Of a DNA stretch of 64,000 bases, positions 1-10,328 are shown piece by piece. The translations under genes were made by a program, and so were the position numbers. The stretch lies in contig JAIXQA010000075.1 of assembly GCA_027485915.1 (NCBI GenBank), forward strand, positions 120,431-184,430, read 5' to 3'. How positions within the stretch are numbered: the stretch's first letter is position 1; every line of letters begins with the position of its first letter. Below the pieces are notes generated by a model. That model was not told where the DNA came from. It searched no databases and saw nothing but the letters and a program-made list of their open reading frames with translations. This DNA comes from Alphaproteobacteria bacterium. GTDB taxonomy: Bacteria > Pseudomonadota > Alphaproteobacteria > Caulobacterales > Aquidulcibacteraceae.

Positions 1-943
1 CTGGACGGGGGTCGTGGCCAGAGACAATGACATCCAAAATGCCGGACTTCACGCCTTCAATTAACGCAAGGCGGTCTTGCTCGCCACGCAGGGGCGGAGA
101 CAGCTTGGCGAACGTGCGATAATCGCCCAGATCGTTCTCATTCAACGTCAAATGATGGACGCTGACTGATGCAGTGACATCGAGGCCCTGTGCTTTGGCG
201 GCTGCGATCCGGGGCAAGGTCGCTTCTGAAGAAATCATGTCGAGCAGAAGCTTGGCACCGGTCAATTCGGCCAATTGGATATCGCGGTTGGCCGCGATGG
301 TTTCCGCAGCACTCGCGATGCCGGCAAGTCCAAGGCGCGAGGCCAACTCGCCCATATTCATCATGCCGCCTTCGCTCAAAAAGGCATCTTGTGGTCGCGA
401 AGCCACTAAAGCGTCAAAGGCCGAGGCATATGACAGGCAGCGTTGCATCGTCCGCGTGCTTACAATTGGGTGATCGCTATTGGTGAACATAACCGCACCC
501 GCGTCAGCCATCAGGCCTAATTCTGCGATGCGCTCGCCTTTAAGACCGACCGTTAGAGCCCCAGCTGCCAAGACACGCGCCAAAGAGCGGTCGCGGCCAC
601 GACGGGTGATAAAGTCCACCAAAGCCGCATCATCAATCACGGTGCTTGTATCGGGTTGCAGCACCATCGTGGTGACCCCACCAGCAACCGCAGCCTTTCC
701 AGCCGTGCTGAGGCTTTCGCGCTGTTCTTCGCCGGGTTCTCCAGTCGATACGTGCAAATCAATCAGGCCTGGCATCAAAGCATGGCCGTCGCAATTGATG
801 GTTATGGCGCTCGGGCCGGCAGCGACCTCTGGCCCGCTAGCAAGAATTGTCTCGCCTTGAACGAGCACTTCTCCTGGTCCATCAAATTGGCTTGCGGGAT
901 CTACCAACCGGGCATTGATAAAATGATAGAGAGGCTCAGACAC
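1..943 (-). CDS. pyrC: Dihydroorotase-like protein (PyrC'/PyrX type), C-terminus truncated by window edge, GTG start
   Basis: Reverse-strand translation [18 protein letters not shown]...[20 protein letters not shown]...TTMVLQPDT...[31 protein letters not shown]...[12 protein letters not shown]. Its start overlaps the pyrB stop. It is absent from the ORF track because it runs off the window. Confidence 0.85.
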   Translation of the reverse strand, partial: MSEPLYHFINARLVDPASQFDGPGEVLVQGETILASGPEVAAGPSAITINCDGHALMPGLIDLHVSTGEPGEEQRESLSTAGKAAVAGGVTTMVLQPDTSTVIDDAALVDFITRRGRDRSLARVLAAGALTVGLKGERIAELGLMADAGAVMFTNSDHPIVSTRTMQRCLSYASAFDALVASRPQDAFLSEGGMMNMGELASRLGLAGIASAAETIAANRDIQLAELTGAKLLLDMISSEATLPRIAAAKAQGLDVTASVSVHHLTLNENDLGDYRTFAKLSPPLRGEQDRLALIEGVKSGILDVIVSGHDPRP

Positions 944-1910
944 CGTCAGCCTCCTCATTTGCGCCATGGCTGGCGAGTGCTTCTAAAACAGCCATGCGCA
1001 CTGCAACGCCTGATTCAACTTGGTCGACAATCAGGGAGACGCGGGGATCATCGGCAATATCAGAGTCAATCTCAATCCCCCGATTCATCGGGCCTGGGTG
1101 CATGACTTTCACATGAGGGGCCGCTACGGCGAGCTTGCGGGCATCGAGGCCGTAAAAGCGGAAGTATTCGCGCGCTGATGGCACATAGGCCCCATTCATC
1201 CGCTCCAGCTGAAGGCGTAGCATCATGACAACATCCACGCCTTGAAGGCCCTCGAGCATATTGTGATAAATCTCACAGCCCCAGCGGTCGACGTCGGCCG
1301 GCATCAGCGTTGGAGGCGCAATTAGGCGCACCCGCGCCCCCAGCATGGACAGCAAGATAACGTTGGAGCGGGCCACGCGGGAATGCAGCACATCGCCGCA
1401 TATGGCCACAACCAAGCCTTCTATATGACCAAAGGAGCGCTTCAAAGTCAGAGCATCGAGTAAGGCTTGGGTTGGGTGCTCATGCGTGCCGTCGCCGGCA
1501 TTTATCACCGAGCAACTGACTTTGCGTGCCAACAATTGAGCAGCCCCAGAGGCAGCGTGGCGCAGCACAAGAATGTCGGGGCCCATCGCGTTCAGGGTCG
1601 CCGCCGTGTCTAAAAGCGTCTCACCTTTGGCAACCGAGGAGCTTTTGACCGCCATATTGACGGTATCGGCACTCATGCGCTTTCCCGCTAATTCAAACGA
1701 GGCCTGCGTGCGGGTGGAGTTCTCGAAGAAGAGATTGACGAGCGTGCGACCCTTCAAGGTCGACAGCTTCTTTTCGCGCGCTTGGGTGAAGGGCAAAAAG
1801 ACTTCGGCGCGCTCGATGAGTTCTAGGGCCTCAAGGCGATTGAGATCGCCAATTTGTAACAGGTGGCGCTTGGTAAAGGGCGCGCGGGGCGGAGGACTTT
1901 CGGGACTCAT
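936..1910 (-). CDS. pyrB: Aspartate carbamoyltransferase catalytic subunit
   Basis: [30 protein letters not shown] and [13 protein letters not shown] motifs. Confidence 0.96.
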   Translation of the reverse strand: MSPESPPPRAPFTKRHLLQIGDLNRLEALELIERAEVFLPFTQAREKKLSTLKGRTLVNLFFENSTRTQASFELAGKRMSADTVNMAVKSSSVAKGETLLDTAATLNAMGPDILVLRHAASGAAQLLARKVSCSVINAGDGTHEHPTQALLDALTLKRSFGHIEGLVVAICGDVLHSRVARSNVILLSMLGARVRLIAPPTLMPADVDRWGCEIYHNMLEGLQGVDVVMMLRLQLERMNGAYVPSAREYFRFYGLDARKLAVAAPHVKVMHPGPMNRGIEIDSDIADDPRVSLIVDQVESGVAVRMAVLEALASHGANEEADGV

Positions 1911-2527
1911 GTTGTGGCACGCCCCCAGACATTATAACCCGCAAAGCGCGGGGTGTTTGGCAAATACATGTCGTTGATTTCATTGCAAACAAAGCCGCTG
2001 CTTTGCAACATGGTTTGCGTATCGCGGGTGAGGTGACAGCCCCCAGCAATCGCTTTCCAAACCGGCTCAATCCGCTTTTGCAAGCGTGCCACGTCCCCAT
2101 CAGGCGCTAGTCCATGTTCGCAGAATAGGATTTGACCGCCGGGCTTCAAAAGCCGCTTCGCTTCGGCCAAGGCCCCGGCATAGTCGGGGATCGTACATAG
2201 CGCATAGGTGAACAGAATTGTATCGGCGCAAGCATCTGGAAGGCCGGTGGCCTCTGCCCCGGCAATAACTTCTTCGACCACAATGTCGGTCCGTCGCTCT
2301 GCGCGCTTCCAAGCCAGCATACTGGCGGATGGCTCTACAGCAATAACCTTTTCGACTTTGCTTGCGTCTAAAAAGGGTAGGTTGGTGCCCGAACCAAAGC
2401 CCATATCGACGACAACGCCTGTCGCGCGTGGAATCAGTTTGGCCCGCTGTTTGGCAATCGGCTTTGCCCCGCACGCGCAGCCAATAAAGCGCGGCAAGAC
2501 AAAGCGTTCATAGAGCCCAAACAGCAT
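1907..2527 (-). CDS. Class I SAM-dependent methyltransferase
   Basis: [15 protein letters not shown] motif I and [16 protein letters not shown] at 2527 lies just after the upstream NUDIX stop; the ORF track start is 2548. Confidence 0.8.
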   Translation of the reverse strand: MLFGLYERFVLPRFIGCACGAKPIAKQRAKLIPRATGVVVDMGFGSGTNLPFLDASKVEKVIAVEPSASMLAWKRAERRTDIVVEEVIAGAEATGLPDACADTILFTYALCTIPDYAGALAEAKRLLKPGGQILFCEHGLAPDGDVARLQKRIEPVWKAIAGGCHLTRDTQTMLQSSGFVCNEINDMYLPNTPRFAGYNVWGRATT

Positions 2528-2528
2528 C

Positions 2529-3002
2529 CTAGCGACGCCCCCGCGCACCCATCAAGCGTTCCCGCAGCCAAAGCAAGATCGCCCAACTATGGGCATCATG
2601 GCGGACCTTTTTCATCGCATCGTCAATCGTAACCCAAACCAGTTCATGATCAGGCTCAATCGGCGTGCCTTCGGTGGAGGTCAGTTCGACTTCAAAGAAT
2701 GAGCAAAGTGAATTGGTGGGCACCCCGTCATTGACCCAGAATTGACCAGCGCGGCATAACTGGCGGACGGGCCAAACAGTCAGACCGGTTTCCTCGTCAA
2801 ACTCGCGCACAACGGCTTCAGCATCGCTCTCGCCCGACTCAACGCCGCCACCTGGCAAATCAAAGTGGAAATTATGGGAGTCACCGACTTTGACGAGGGC
2901 AATCTTCTCATCATTGCGGGTGCAAAGGCCGTAAACGCTGGGCCGCTCTTTATAGGTTTTGCCGTGTTCGGTGCGCCCGAACTGCATCGAAAAATGCGCC
3001 AT
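2529..3002 (-). CDS. NUDIX hydrolase
   Basis: Nudix box GGGVESGESDAEAVVREFDEETGL. Confidence 0.88.
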   Translation of the reverse strand: MAHFSMQFGRTEHGKTYKERPSVYGLCTRNDEKIALVKVGDSHNFHFDLPGGGVESGESDAEAVVREFDEETGLTVWPVRQLCRAGQFWVNDGVPTNSLCSFFEVELTSTEGTPIEPDHELVWVTIDDAMKKVRHDAHSWAILLWLRERLMGARGRR

Positions 3003-3122
3003 AAAGGCCTCATAAGCTAGGATTGCAAAAGCGGAAAGCGCCCTCGGCAGATGGATAGTCTCTAGTCCTGCTTGCAGGATAGGTCGAGAGGGGGTGGCTC
3101 GGAACCTGCACCGCCAATTTGC

Positions 3123-4988
3123 CTATTTCCTGCCAAACAAGCGCTCAATATCGGTTAGTGATAGTTTCACAAAAGTCGGTCTGCCATGGTTGCATTGGCC
3201 AGAGCGCGGGGTGCGTTCCATGTCGCGCAATAGGAAGTTCATTTCTTCGGCACTCAAATGTCGACCCGCACGGACGGAACCGTGGCACGCCATGGTGGCC
3301 AGCACTTCATCGATCCGCTCTTTCAGGGACAAGCCCTCATCATAGGCGGCCAAATCATCGGCCAAGTCTTGCAGCAATTTGTGCGTATTGACCTTGCCCA
3401 AAATCGCAGGCGTTTCGGTGACAGCAATGGCCCCGCGACCAAAATTCTCAATGCCCAAACCAAAGCGGGCAAACTCGTCTGCGCGCGCAAGCAAGCGCTC
3501 ACAATCAGCTTCATCCATCTCAATAATGTCAGGGATAAGGCTAGGTTGGCGCGCGATTCCTTGGCCTTCCATCGCGGCCTTCATGCGCTCCAAGGTTAGC
3601 CGTTCATGGGCGGCATGTTGGTCAACAATTACAAGACCATCGGACGTCTCGGCGATGACATAAGTCGCGTGAAGTTGGGCTTTAGCTGCCCCCAAGGGAA
3701 AAGAGGTTTCATCTTCAACCGGTGCGCCTGTATCGGATGGCACCTCAAAACTGGTGCGCGCCATGGGTTCGGAAAAGCCACTCAATAGCGAGCCTGCTTC
3801 GCGTCCTGCCTCAATTGCACCAGCATGAGGCTGATAGGGCAGATGGCTTGGCTGATAAGGGCTTAAACTGCCACCGCCACCACCGCGTGACCACGGCATG
3901 CCAAAGCCAGTTTGAGCGCCAAGTGCCCCCAAAGTGGCCTGCCCCAAAGCTTGCGGGCTTCGAATGCCGCTCGACCCCAAAGCATGGCGCAGGGCTCCAA
4001 TGACGAGGCCGCGCACCAAGGCTGGGTCGCGAAAGCGTACCTCAGTCTTGGCGGGATGGACGTTCACATCGACCAGTTTCGGGTCCATTTCGAGGAAGAG
4101 AGCCAGAACAGGATGACGATCGCGCGCCAAGACGTCCTGATAGGCCGCCCGTGCAGCCCCCTTCAGAAGCGGGTCCTTCACGGGCCTGCCATTGACGAAC
4201 AAATGCTGGTGGCGGGCATCGCCGCGCGCAGCTGTGGGCAGGCCGGCAAGGCCCGTTAAGCGCACTTCGGCCCGCTCGGTATCAATCACCAGCGCATCGG
4301 CAGCTGCATCGCGACCAAGGATGGCAGCAACGCGCGCCGACCTTTGGCTGGATGCATCAGAGCCTTCGGGACTGACTTTCAGCGCGGTCCGCCCATCGAG
4401 ATCGAGGGTGAAAGCCACGTCTGGGCGGGACAAGGCCAAGCGCTTGACCATGTCGGAAATGGCCAGGCTCTCCGATCTCGCAGACTTCATAAAATTGAGG
4501 CGGGCGGGGGTTGCAAAAAAGAGGTCACGCACTTCGACCCGCGTGCCCGATCGACTATTGGGCCACGGCGCGGGCATAGGGCCTTCCAGAACGCCACCTT
4601 CTACCCGCAAAGTCCAAGCCTGGTCGGCGTCTTTGGCGCGGGACGTGATGGTCAAGCGAGCTATGGCTCCGATGGAGGGCAAAGCTTCGCCGCGAAAGCC
4701 CATGGTGACGATATTGAGCAGGTCTAAATGCCCGTCGGCATCGGGGGCGAGTTTGGATGTGGCGTGTCGTTCTACCGCTAAGGTCAATTGATCCCGTGGG
4801 ATACCGCTACCATCATCTTCGACCAAAAGCCGATTGATCCCGCCATCTTCGGCCAGAATCCGAACGGACTTTGCCCCGGCATCGAGCGCATTTTCCACCA
4901 GCTCTTTAACGGCCGCGGCGGGGCGCTCAATTACTTCGCCAGCGGCAATCTGGTTTATGGCATCAGGGGGAAGACGGGCAATGGTCAT
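3123..4988 (-). CDS. mutL: DNA mismatch repair protein MutL
   Basis: MTIARLPPDAINQIAAGEVIERPAAAVKELVENALDAGA, GFRGEALPSIGAIARL, and C-terminal DQHAAHERL and ACHGSVRAG motifs. Confidence 0.97.
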   Translation of the reverse strand: MTIARLPPDAINQIAAGEVIERPAAAVKELVENALDAGAKSVRILAEDGGINRLLVEDDGSGIPRDQLTLAVERHATSKLAPDADGHLDLLNIVTMGFRGEALPSIGAIARLTITSRAKDADQAWTLRVEGGVLEGPMPAPWPNSRSGTRVEVRDLFFATPARLNFMKSARSESLAISDMVKRLALSRPDVAFTLDLDGRTALKVSPEGSDASSQRSARVAAILGRDAAADALVIDTERAEVRLTGLAGLPTAARGDARHQHLFVNGRPVKDPLLKGAARAAYQDVLARDRHPVLALFLEMDPKLVDVNVHPAKTEVRFRDPALVRGLVIGALRHALGSSGIRSPQALGQATLGALGAQTGFGMPWSRGGGGGSLSPYQPSHLPYQPHAGAIEAGREAGSLLSGFSEPMARTSFEVPSDTGAPVEDETSFPLGAAKAQLHATYVIAETSDGLVIVDQHAAHERLTLERMKAAMEGQGIARQPSLIPDIIEMDEADCERLLARADEFARFGLGIENFGRGAIAVTETPAILGKVNTHKLLQDLADDLAAYDEGLSLKERIDEVLATMACHGSVRAGRHLSAEEMNFLLRDMERTPRSGQCNHGRPTFVKLSLTDIERLFGRK

Positions 4989-5066
4989 GACACGACCATG
5001 CGCTTTCTAGCCTGAGTCGACCAGATGATCCTGCAATCATAAACGGTTTCTGCCAGTGGGTCTGGC

Positions 5067-5621
5067 CTACATGCCCGGCAGCTTGAAGCCGCGCGGCTTA
5101 TTCTGCTGGATGCTAACAGGTTGTCCGCCCGTTGCATTGCGGATGGCAGCCTTTTCACTCCGCAAACGCTCAGCCTCAGCTTCAGCCATGAGTGGATCGG
5201 CTGGCTGGGTAGGGGGCGGAGCCACCAATCCCATGATACGGTCAGAGAGGTTCGTGGGCTTGCGCGCTACGCCGCCAGTCTCTTCATCAATCACAGCTCG
5301 GATACGTGGGTCTGCATTGGTGCCGCCGGCTTTTTCTACCAACCAGCGTTCACCATCGGACGCAGTGGCACCCATTTGCACGCCGAAAACAGCGCTGCGC
5401 GCTTGCAAATCGGCACGCAATTCCATTGGACGGGCCTCACCTGGGCGCGGTGGGCGCAGGTTGAATTCAGGCGGCACCACCAAGGGTGCTTTCGAGACGA
5501 CGCGGAATTCGTCGGGCGCTGTTTTCTCGCTGCCCAAGGCTTGGCGTACGCTGGTGCATCCGCCCAAAGCGATGACGGCCAAACCAGTGACTGCCAACAG
5601 GCCAGAATAGGATTTTTTCAC
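5067..5621 (-). CDS. DUF3035-like lipoprotein, GTG start
   Basis: Lipobox-like LAVIALGGC and conserved FRVVSKAPLVVPPEFNLRPPRPGE. Sits beside lspA. Confidence 0.7.
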   Translation of the reverse strand: MKKSYSGLLAVTGLAVIALGGCTSVRQALGSEKTAPDEFRVVSKAPLVVPPEFNLRPPRPGEARPMELRADLQARSAVFGVQMGATASDGERWLVEKAGGTNADPRIRAVIDEETGGVARKPTNLSDRIMGLVAPPPTQPADPLMAEAEAERLRSEKAAIRNATGGQPVSIQQNKPRGFKLPGM

Positions 5622-5743
5622 AGCAGTCGCTCCATGTCTCTCAAAACCTGTCTCATTTAGGCGGCAATGTAGCGCCTTCACGGCCTCTATAGCCGTCCTT
5701 ACCACTTCTTCTTAGACGCAAGGTCGCCTGTCGGTCCAGTCGT

Positions 5744-6319
5744 TCACGCCGCTGGCGGCCCGGCCTCCCGCGTTGACTCGTTTTTTGAGCCAGAATTTTG
5801 TTGCGATTGTGGCGCGTCGTCAGGGTTCATCAGCATATCGATCGCCAATAAAATTGCGCCAATTGTAATGGCTGCGTCGGCGACATTGAAAACCCAAGGG
5901 AAAAAGAAGCCGGAAAAGTCCAAAAAGTCCGCGACGGCGCCGAATCGCACCCGGTCAATCAGATTGCCAATTGCCCCGCCGATTACCAACGCAAGCGCCC
6001 AAAAGGTTTGGCGACGTTGAGCCTTGAACAGCCAAAAGGCAAAAACGGTTGCGATCACGCCGGACATGGCAACCAGGCCCCAGCGCTGCCAATCAGCATG
6101 GGCCTTCAGCGCACCAAAGCTGACCCCATAATTCCACACCATGGTTAAATCAAAGATGGACGAGATTTCAATCTTGCCGACAGTCAAAAGGTCAAGATGG
6201 TTCAGCACCCAATATTTGCTGGCTTGATCTAATGCGATCACGACCAAGATCAGCAACACACCCCACATTGGGGCCGGTGCGGCCGCTGGCAGTTTTTGTG
6301 TAGGCGTTAATGTTGTCAT
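5744..6319 (-). CDS. lspA: Lipoprotein signal peptidase (signal peptidase II)
   Basis: GGAIGNLIDRVRFGAVADFLDF and FNVADAAITIG catalytic motifs in a multi-TM protein. Confidence 0.95.
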   Translation of the reverse strand: MTTLTPTQKLPAAAPAPMWGVLLILVVIALDQASKYWVLNHLDLLTVGKIEISSIFDLTMVWNYGVSFGALKAHADWQRWGLVAMSGVIATVFAFWLFKAQRRQTFWALALVIGGAIGNLIDRVRFGAVADFLDFSGFFFPWVFNVADAAITIGAILLAIDMLMNPDDAPQSQQNSGSKNESTREAGPPAA

Positions 6320-6383
6320 GGGCGCTCTTTAGTGTGTTTTCATTGGCCAAGGAAATGCAACAAACAGTGAAGTCGCCAGCCAA

Positions 6384-7370
6384 TCAGGACTTGATCATGG
6401 TGCTCGCAAGCTCCAGCGCATTGGCCATGGCCCGCTTCAGAGCTGGCGGCTCCAGAATCTCGAGTTTGCCACCCCAACGGAATAAGCTCCATGCCAGTTC
6501 ATTCAGGCCTCCACCATGCAAATGGACCAACAAAGCCCCATCGTCTTGGTGCTCAAATACCTGTTTGGGATGGAACACCCAGCGGCTGGCTTCATCCGCA
6601 AAGTCGGGAAACACGCGCAAGCATACATCGACCGTATCTTCTTGATAAACGCCAAAAGATCGCTCTGAATAGGCTTGTAATTCAAATCCATCCGGGGCCC
6701 CGCCTGGCACATCCAACATCTGGGGCTGGCCCATTCGGTCGATCCGCCACATGCGTGGGGCGGTTGCTCCATCCATATGGGCTTCACGCGCAATCAAATA
6801 GGCCTCGCCGCCAAACAGGATGCCATATGGGATGAGGTCGCGTTGACGCGGACCGCCTGACCCACCGCGATAGTGCACGCGCACTTGTTTGAGGGCCAAT
6901 AAAGCATCGCGCAGAACTTGGAGAATGTCCTTGTCCACGCTCGCCCGTGGGCCTGGCTGCACGGCGATCGCCTCTGCCTGCATCAAGGCTTCAATGTCGG
7001 TTGCCAAGCGACGTTTCACGTTGGACTTCAGCGCCGACAACATTTTGGTTTCAAGGCTTGCCAAAGCACCAGCGGCTTGAGGATTGGTGCGCTCGAGTTG
7101 CTTTTGGCCGGTGTTGAGGGCTGCCATTTCTTCGCTGGTAGGAGCCAAAGTAAAGCTGTCTAAGCCTTTCGGTAGCCGCCATCTCTTTGTTGGGGGATCG
7201 GAAATCTCCTCTAGGTCCGGATACATCATCACCAATTGATCGCGCATGCGCTCAATCGTGCGGCGCTTTACATCCAGCTTCTCGGCCATCTCATCTAGGG
7301 TCAGGCCATAAGTCGTGGCGGCCAGATGGCGCGCCAATTCAACAAGTCGGGCAGATTTTTCATGTCTCAT
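6384..7370 (-). CDS. WYL-domain, HTH-containing transcriptional regulator
   Basis: MRHEKSARLVELARHLAATTYGLTLDEMAEKLDVKRRTIERMRDQL helix-turn-helix, then a WYL-like RDLIPYGILFGGEAYLIA region. The ATG at 7370 is preferred over the ORF-track start. Confidence 0.8.
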   Translation of the reverse strand: MRHEKSARLVELARHLAATTYGLTLDEMAEKLDVKRRTIERMRDQLVMMYPDLEEISDPPTKRWRLPKGLDSFTLAPTSEEMAALNTGQKQLERTNPQAAGALASLETKMLSALKSNVKRRLATDIEALMQAEAIAVQPGPRASVDKDILQVLRDALLALKQVRVHYRGGSGGPRQRDLIPYGILFGGEAYLIAREAHMDGATAPRMWRIDRMGQPQMLDVPGGAPDGFELQAYSERSFGVYQEDTVDVCLRVFPDFADEASRWVFHPKQVFEHQDDGALLVHLHGGGLNELAWSLFRWGGKLEILEPPALKRAMANALELASTMIKS

Positions 7371-7454
7371 GGGGACTTCTCGCCCTGAATCTGCGTTCAG
7401 GTCAAACGCGAAAACGTGTCGACTTGAAGCCTTGCTGCGGTTAGAGCCGTCTTC

Positions 7455-8687
7455 ATGAAAAATCTGCCTGTTTCCCCGCTTGCCCCAGCTACTTTTCCGA
7501 CTCTGCCGTCTGTTTCTGGCATGCGTGCATCGGCGAGCCGCATCGGCTTGTACGGTGGGACACGCAATGACCTCCTGACGGTGGTATTTCCCGAGGGGGC
7601 AAGCGTCGCAGGGGCATTTACGCGCAGCGCAACCCGCTCTGCGGATGTGGAATGGTGCGCGACGCAGGTCAAACAGGGTCATGCACGGGCCTTGGTGGTC
7701 AATGCTGGCAATTCAAATGCCTTCACGGGCCCTGCAGGCCTTGCAAAAAATGCAGCAACGGTCGCTGAAACCTGTCGCCTTGTCGGTTGCGCTGCCCATG
7801 AAGTCTTTTTGGCAGCGACTGGTGTGATTGGCGCGCCTTTGCCGCCACAGACCGTAGCTGACGCCCTGCCGAATGCGTTTGCAACTTTGGATGTGCCAAA
7901 TTGGGAAAGTTTGGCGCGGGCCTTTTCGACAACTGACACGTTTCCTAAAGGGTCAGGAGCCACGCTAGACCTAGATGGGACCACCGTGAATCTGGTGGGC
8001 CTAGCCAAGGGCTCCGGCATGATTGCACCCAATATGGCGACCATGTTGGTTTTTGTTTTCACCGATGCCGCCATCGCGCCCGAGGTGTTACAGGCCATGG
8101 TCTCTGCCCATGTCGAGACCACGTTTAACGCCATTACAGTCGATAGCGATACCTCCACTTCTGACACTTTGTTGGTCTTTGCAACGGGGGGAAGTGGTGC
8201 TGCCGCCATAACCAGTCACAGCGATCCGCGCGCGGCCCGAGTGTCTGAAGCGCTTCGCGGCGTCTTCCATGACCTTGCGATGCAGGTTGTGCGCGACGGT
8301 GAAGGTGCTCAAAAGCTCATCCAGGTCGAAGTGCAGGGTGGGGCCGATGATCGCTCAGCGCGGACCATCGGCTTTGCGATCGCGAATTCTCCTTTGGTGA
8401 AGACGGCGATTGCTGGTGAAGATGCAAATTGGGGCCGGGTTGTTATGGCCGTTGGCAAAGCTGGTGAGCCGATAGCCCTTGATCGTTTGGCTGTTCGCTT
8501 CGGCGGACAATGGACAGCCAAGGACGGGGGCGCAGTACCCTATGATGCTGAATTGGTTGACGCCCACATGAAGGGGCAAGCAATTAATATCTTAGTGGAT
8601 GTAGGAGTCGGGCAAGGCCAAGCAATAGTATGGACTTGCGATTTAACTCATGGCTACATTTCCATAAATGGAGATTACCGATCCTAA
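7455..8687 (+). CDS. argJ: Bifunctional glutamate N-acetyltransferase/amino-acid acetyltransferase
   Basis: LAKGSGMIAPNMATMLVF autocleavage region; ITVDSDTSTSDT; EDANWGRVVMAVGKAGE. Confidence 0.97.
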   Translation: MKNLPVSPLAPATFPTLPSVSGMRASASRIGLYGGTRNDLLTVVFPEGASVAGAFTRSATRSADVEWCATQVKQGHARALVVNAGNSNAFTGPAGLAKNAATVAETCRLVGCAAHEVFLAATGVIGAPLPPQTVADALPNAFATLDVPNWESLARAFSTTDTFPKGSGATLDLDGTTVNLVGLAKGSGMIAPNMATMLVFVFTDAAIAPEVLQAMVSAHVETTFNAITVDSDTSTSDTLLVFATGGSGAAAITSHSDPRAARVSEALRGVFHDLAMQVVRDGEGAQKLIQVEVQGGADDRSARTIGFAIANSPLVKTAIAGEDANWGRVVMAVGKAGEPIALDRLAVRFGGQWTAKDGGAVPYDAELVDAHMKGQAINILVDVGVGQGQAIVWTCDLTHGYISINGDYRS

Positions 8688-8761
8688 TTGGATTGGATTT
8701 GATCGCGAAAACTTGGGATTATTTAATAATTATGGCCTATGTATGGGGCGGGTAGGGGCTT

Positions 8762-9178
8762 ATGCGACTTTTATTGGTAGCCGCAGCGGCTTTGGTGAAT
8801 AGGGATGGAGCCGTGCTGCTAGCACAACGACCACAAGGGAAAAGTCTTGCTGGGCTCTGGGAGTTCCCCGGCGGCAAGATTGAATCTGGTGAAAATCCAG
8901 AATTTGCTTTGTGCCGTGAATTGGCTGAGGAACTGGGCGTCGAAGTAGACCCCAAAGACCTAACACCACTGACTTTTGCCTCTCACGCCTATGCTGAGTT
9001 CCATCTTTTGATGCCGCTTTGGACCGCGCGCCACTGGCGCGGAGAACCATTGGGCCAAGAGGGACAGAATTTAGCATGGGTAAAGCCAGAGGCGCTTAAC
9101 GCCTATCCAATGCCTGAAGCCGATATCCCGCTTGTTCCGATTTTGCGAGAACATCTAGAACAGAGTCGCATGTCATGA
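8762..9178 (+). CDS. mutT: (Deoxy)nucleoside triphosphate pyrophosphohydrolase, MutT family
   Basis: GKIESGENPEFALCRELAEELGVEV Nudix box; WEFPGGK. Confidence 0.9.
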   Translation: MRLLLVAAAALVNRDGAVLLAQRPQGKSLAGLWEFPGGKIESGENPEFALCRELAEELGVEVDPKDLTPLTFASHAYAEFHLLMPLWTARHWRGEPLGQEGQNLAWVKPEALNAYPMPEADIPLVPILREHLEQSRMS

Positions 9179-9351
9179 TCATAAAAAAATTAAAGAATGA
9201 ACGCGGCGCAACCGCCATTGAATATGGGCTTATCGCAGCCCTGATGGTGCTTGTCATGATTCCGGCGCTGCAGATGGTCGGTGGCAACACCAATGGTATG
9301 TACGATCAGATCACCAATAAGATTGTTGCTGCAATGGCTTCGGCCCGCTAG
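9175..9351 (+). CDS. Flp family type IVb pilin (58 aa)
   Basis: MIIKKLKNERGATAIEYGLIAALMVLVMIPALQMVGGNTNGMYDQITNKIVAAMASAR. Class IV prepilin motif. ATGA overlap with the mutT stop. Below the ORF-track length cutoff. Confidence 0.88.
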   Translation: MIIKKLKNERGATAIEYGLIAALMVLVMIPALQMVGGNTNGMYDQITNKIVAAMASAR

Positions 9352-9356
9352 GCTGC

Positions 9357-10280
9357 TTAGCCAAGAGGCTTTTCCCCGGTCGGGATCTCGCGTGTCCCCA
9401 ACGCATCTGCAAGGCGCATTTTAGCGCTGCCGCGTGGCAGTGGCTTCTGCTGGCTTTCGTGGGGTGCCCAACCCGTCAATGTAATCAGTTCGAAAGTCGC
9501 GCGTACTTTTCCGTCCGCGTCCGAATGATTGGCTTGGTAAAGATCTGCCGCTCGGGCAATGATGCGCCGTGTTAGGCGACGAGGGGGACGAGCGGCGAAG
9601 ACGGCTGTTTCACCCATGGCTTTTAGGTCGCGCAATAGCCCAAACAAATTTGCATAGCGAACCGACACCACATCACTATCCGCCACCGGCAGTGCGAAAC
9701 CTGCCCGCTGCAACAGGTGCGCGCCATCTTGCGCATCGGCAAATGGGGAGACGCGGGCATAGGCTTCACCATAGGCTTCTATCTCAGCCTCCGCCAAACA
9801 TGCCCGTAATTCTTGCAAGGTGCGTCCGCCAAAGAAAGTCAATAATAACAGACCATCAGGACGGAGGGCGAGGCGCGATTGCGCCATAAAGCCAGGTACA
9901 TCATTCACCCAATGTAGGCCGAGCGTCGAAACGATTAAGTCCAAGCTTTGGGAGCCTAAGGGCATATGGTCTTCATCGGCGAGAAAGCTTGTGCCCGGGC
10001 TCAATGCCAACATGGCCGGGCTAATGTCGCACTCGGTAAGGGTGCCAATTTTATCGTGAAGATTGCCATGCCGGGCGATCGCCGCGGCCAGAAACCCGCC
10101 GTGGGAGCCAATATCAAGGGCTTGTTCAAACCGACGATTAATGAAATCCAACCGCTCACACACATCCTCAACCGCCCGCTCTTTCAAAAACGCAACAGAG
10201 CGAAATCCAGTGGCAGCCCGGTTTCGTCGGACAGCCAAAAGCTTCCGATTAAACAACATGGTTGGGTTAGGGCTTTCCAT
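9357..10280 (-). CDS. Class I SAM methyltransferase, BioC/NDUFAF5-like
   Basis: FEQALDIGSHGGFLAAAI, SLDLIVSTLGLHWVNDVPGFMAQSRLALRPDGLLLLTFFGG. Start could be 10259. Confidence 0.82.
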   Translation of the reverse strand: MESPNPTMLFNRKLLAVRRNRAATGFRSVAFLKERAVEDVCERLDFINRRFEQALDIGSHGGFLAAAIARHGNLHDKIGTLTECDISPAMLALSPGTSFLADEDHMPLGSQSLDLIVSTLGLHWVNDVPGFMAQSRLALRPDGLLLLTFFGGRTLQELRACLAEAEIEAYGEAYARVSPFADAQDGAHLLQRAGFALPVADSDVVSVRYANLFGLLRDLKAMGETAVFAARPPRRLTRRIIARAADLYQANHSDADGKVRATFELITLTGWAPHESQQKPLPRGSAKMRLADALGTREIPTGEKPLG

Positions 10281-10328
10281 GGTGATATTTTATGCGCTAT
10301 TTCTGAGAAAAGGACCACAGGTAGAGAG

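Noticed and set aside
3094-4791. Multiple plus-strand ORFs opposite mutL (and similar antisense ORFs opposite pyrB, fliM, petB, flgI and the TPR gene)
   Set aside because: Shadow ORFs of well-supported genes on the opposite strand; no recognisable protein motifs
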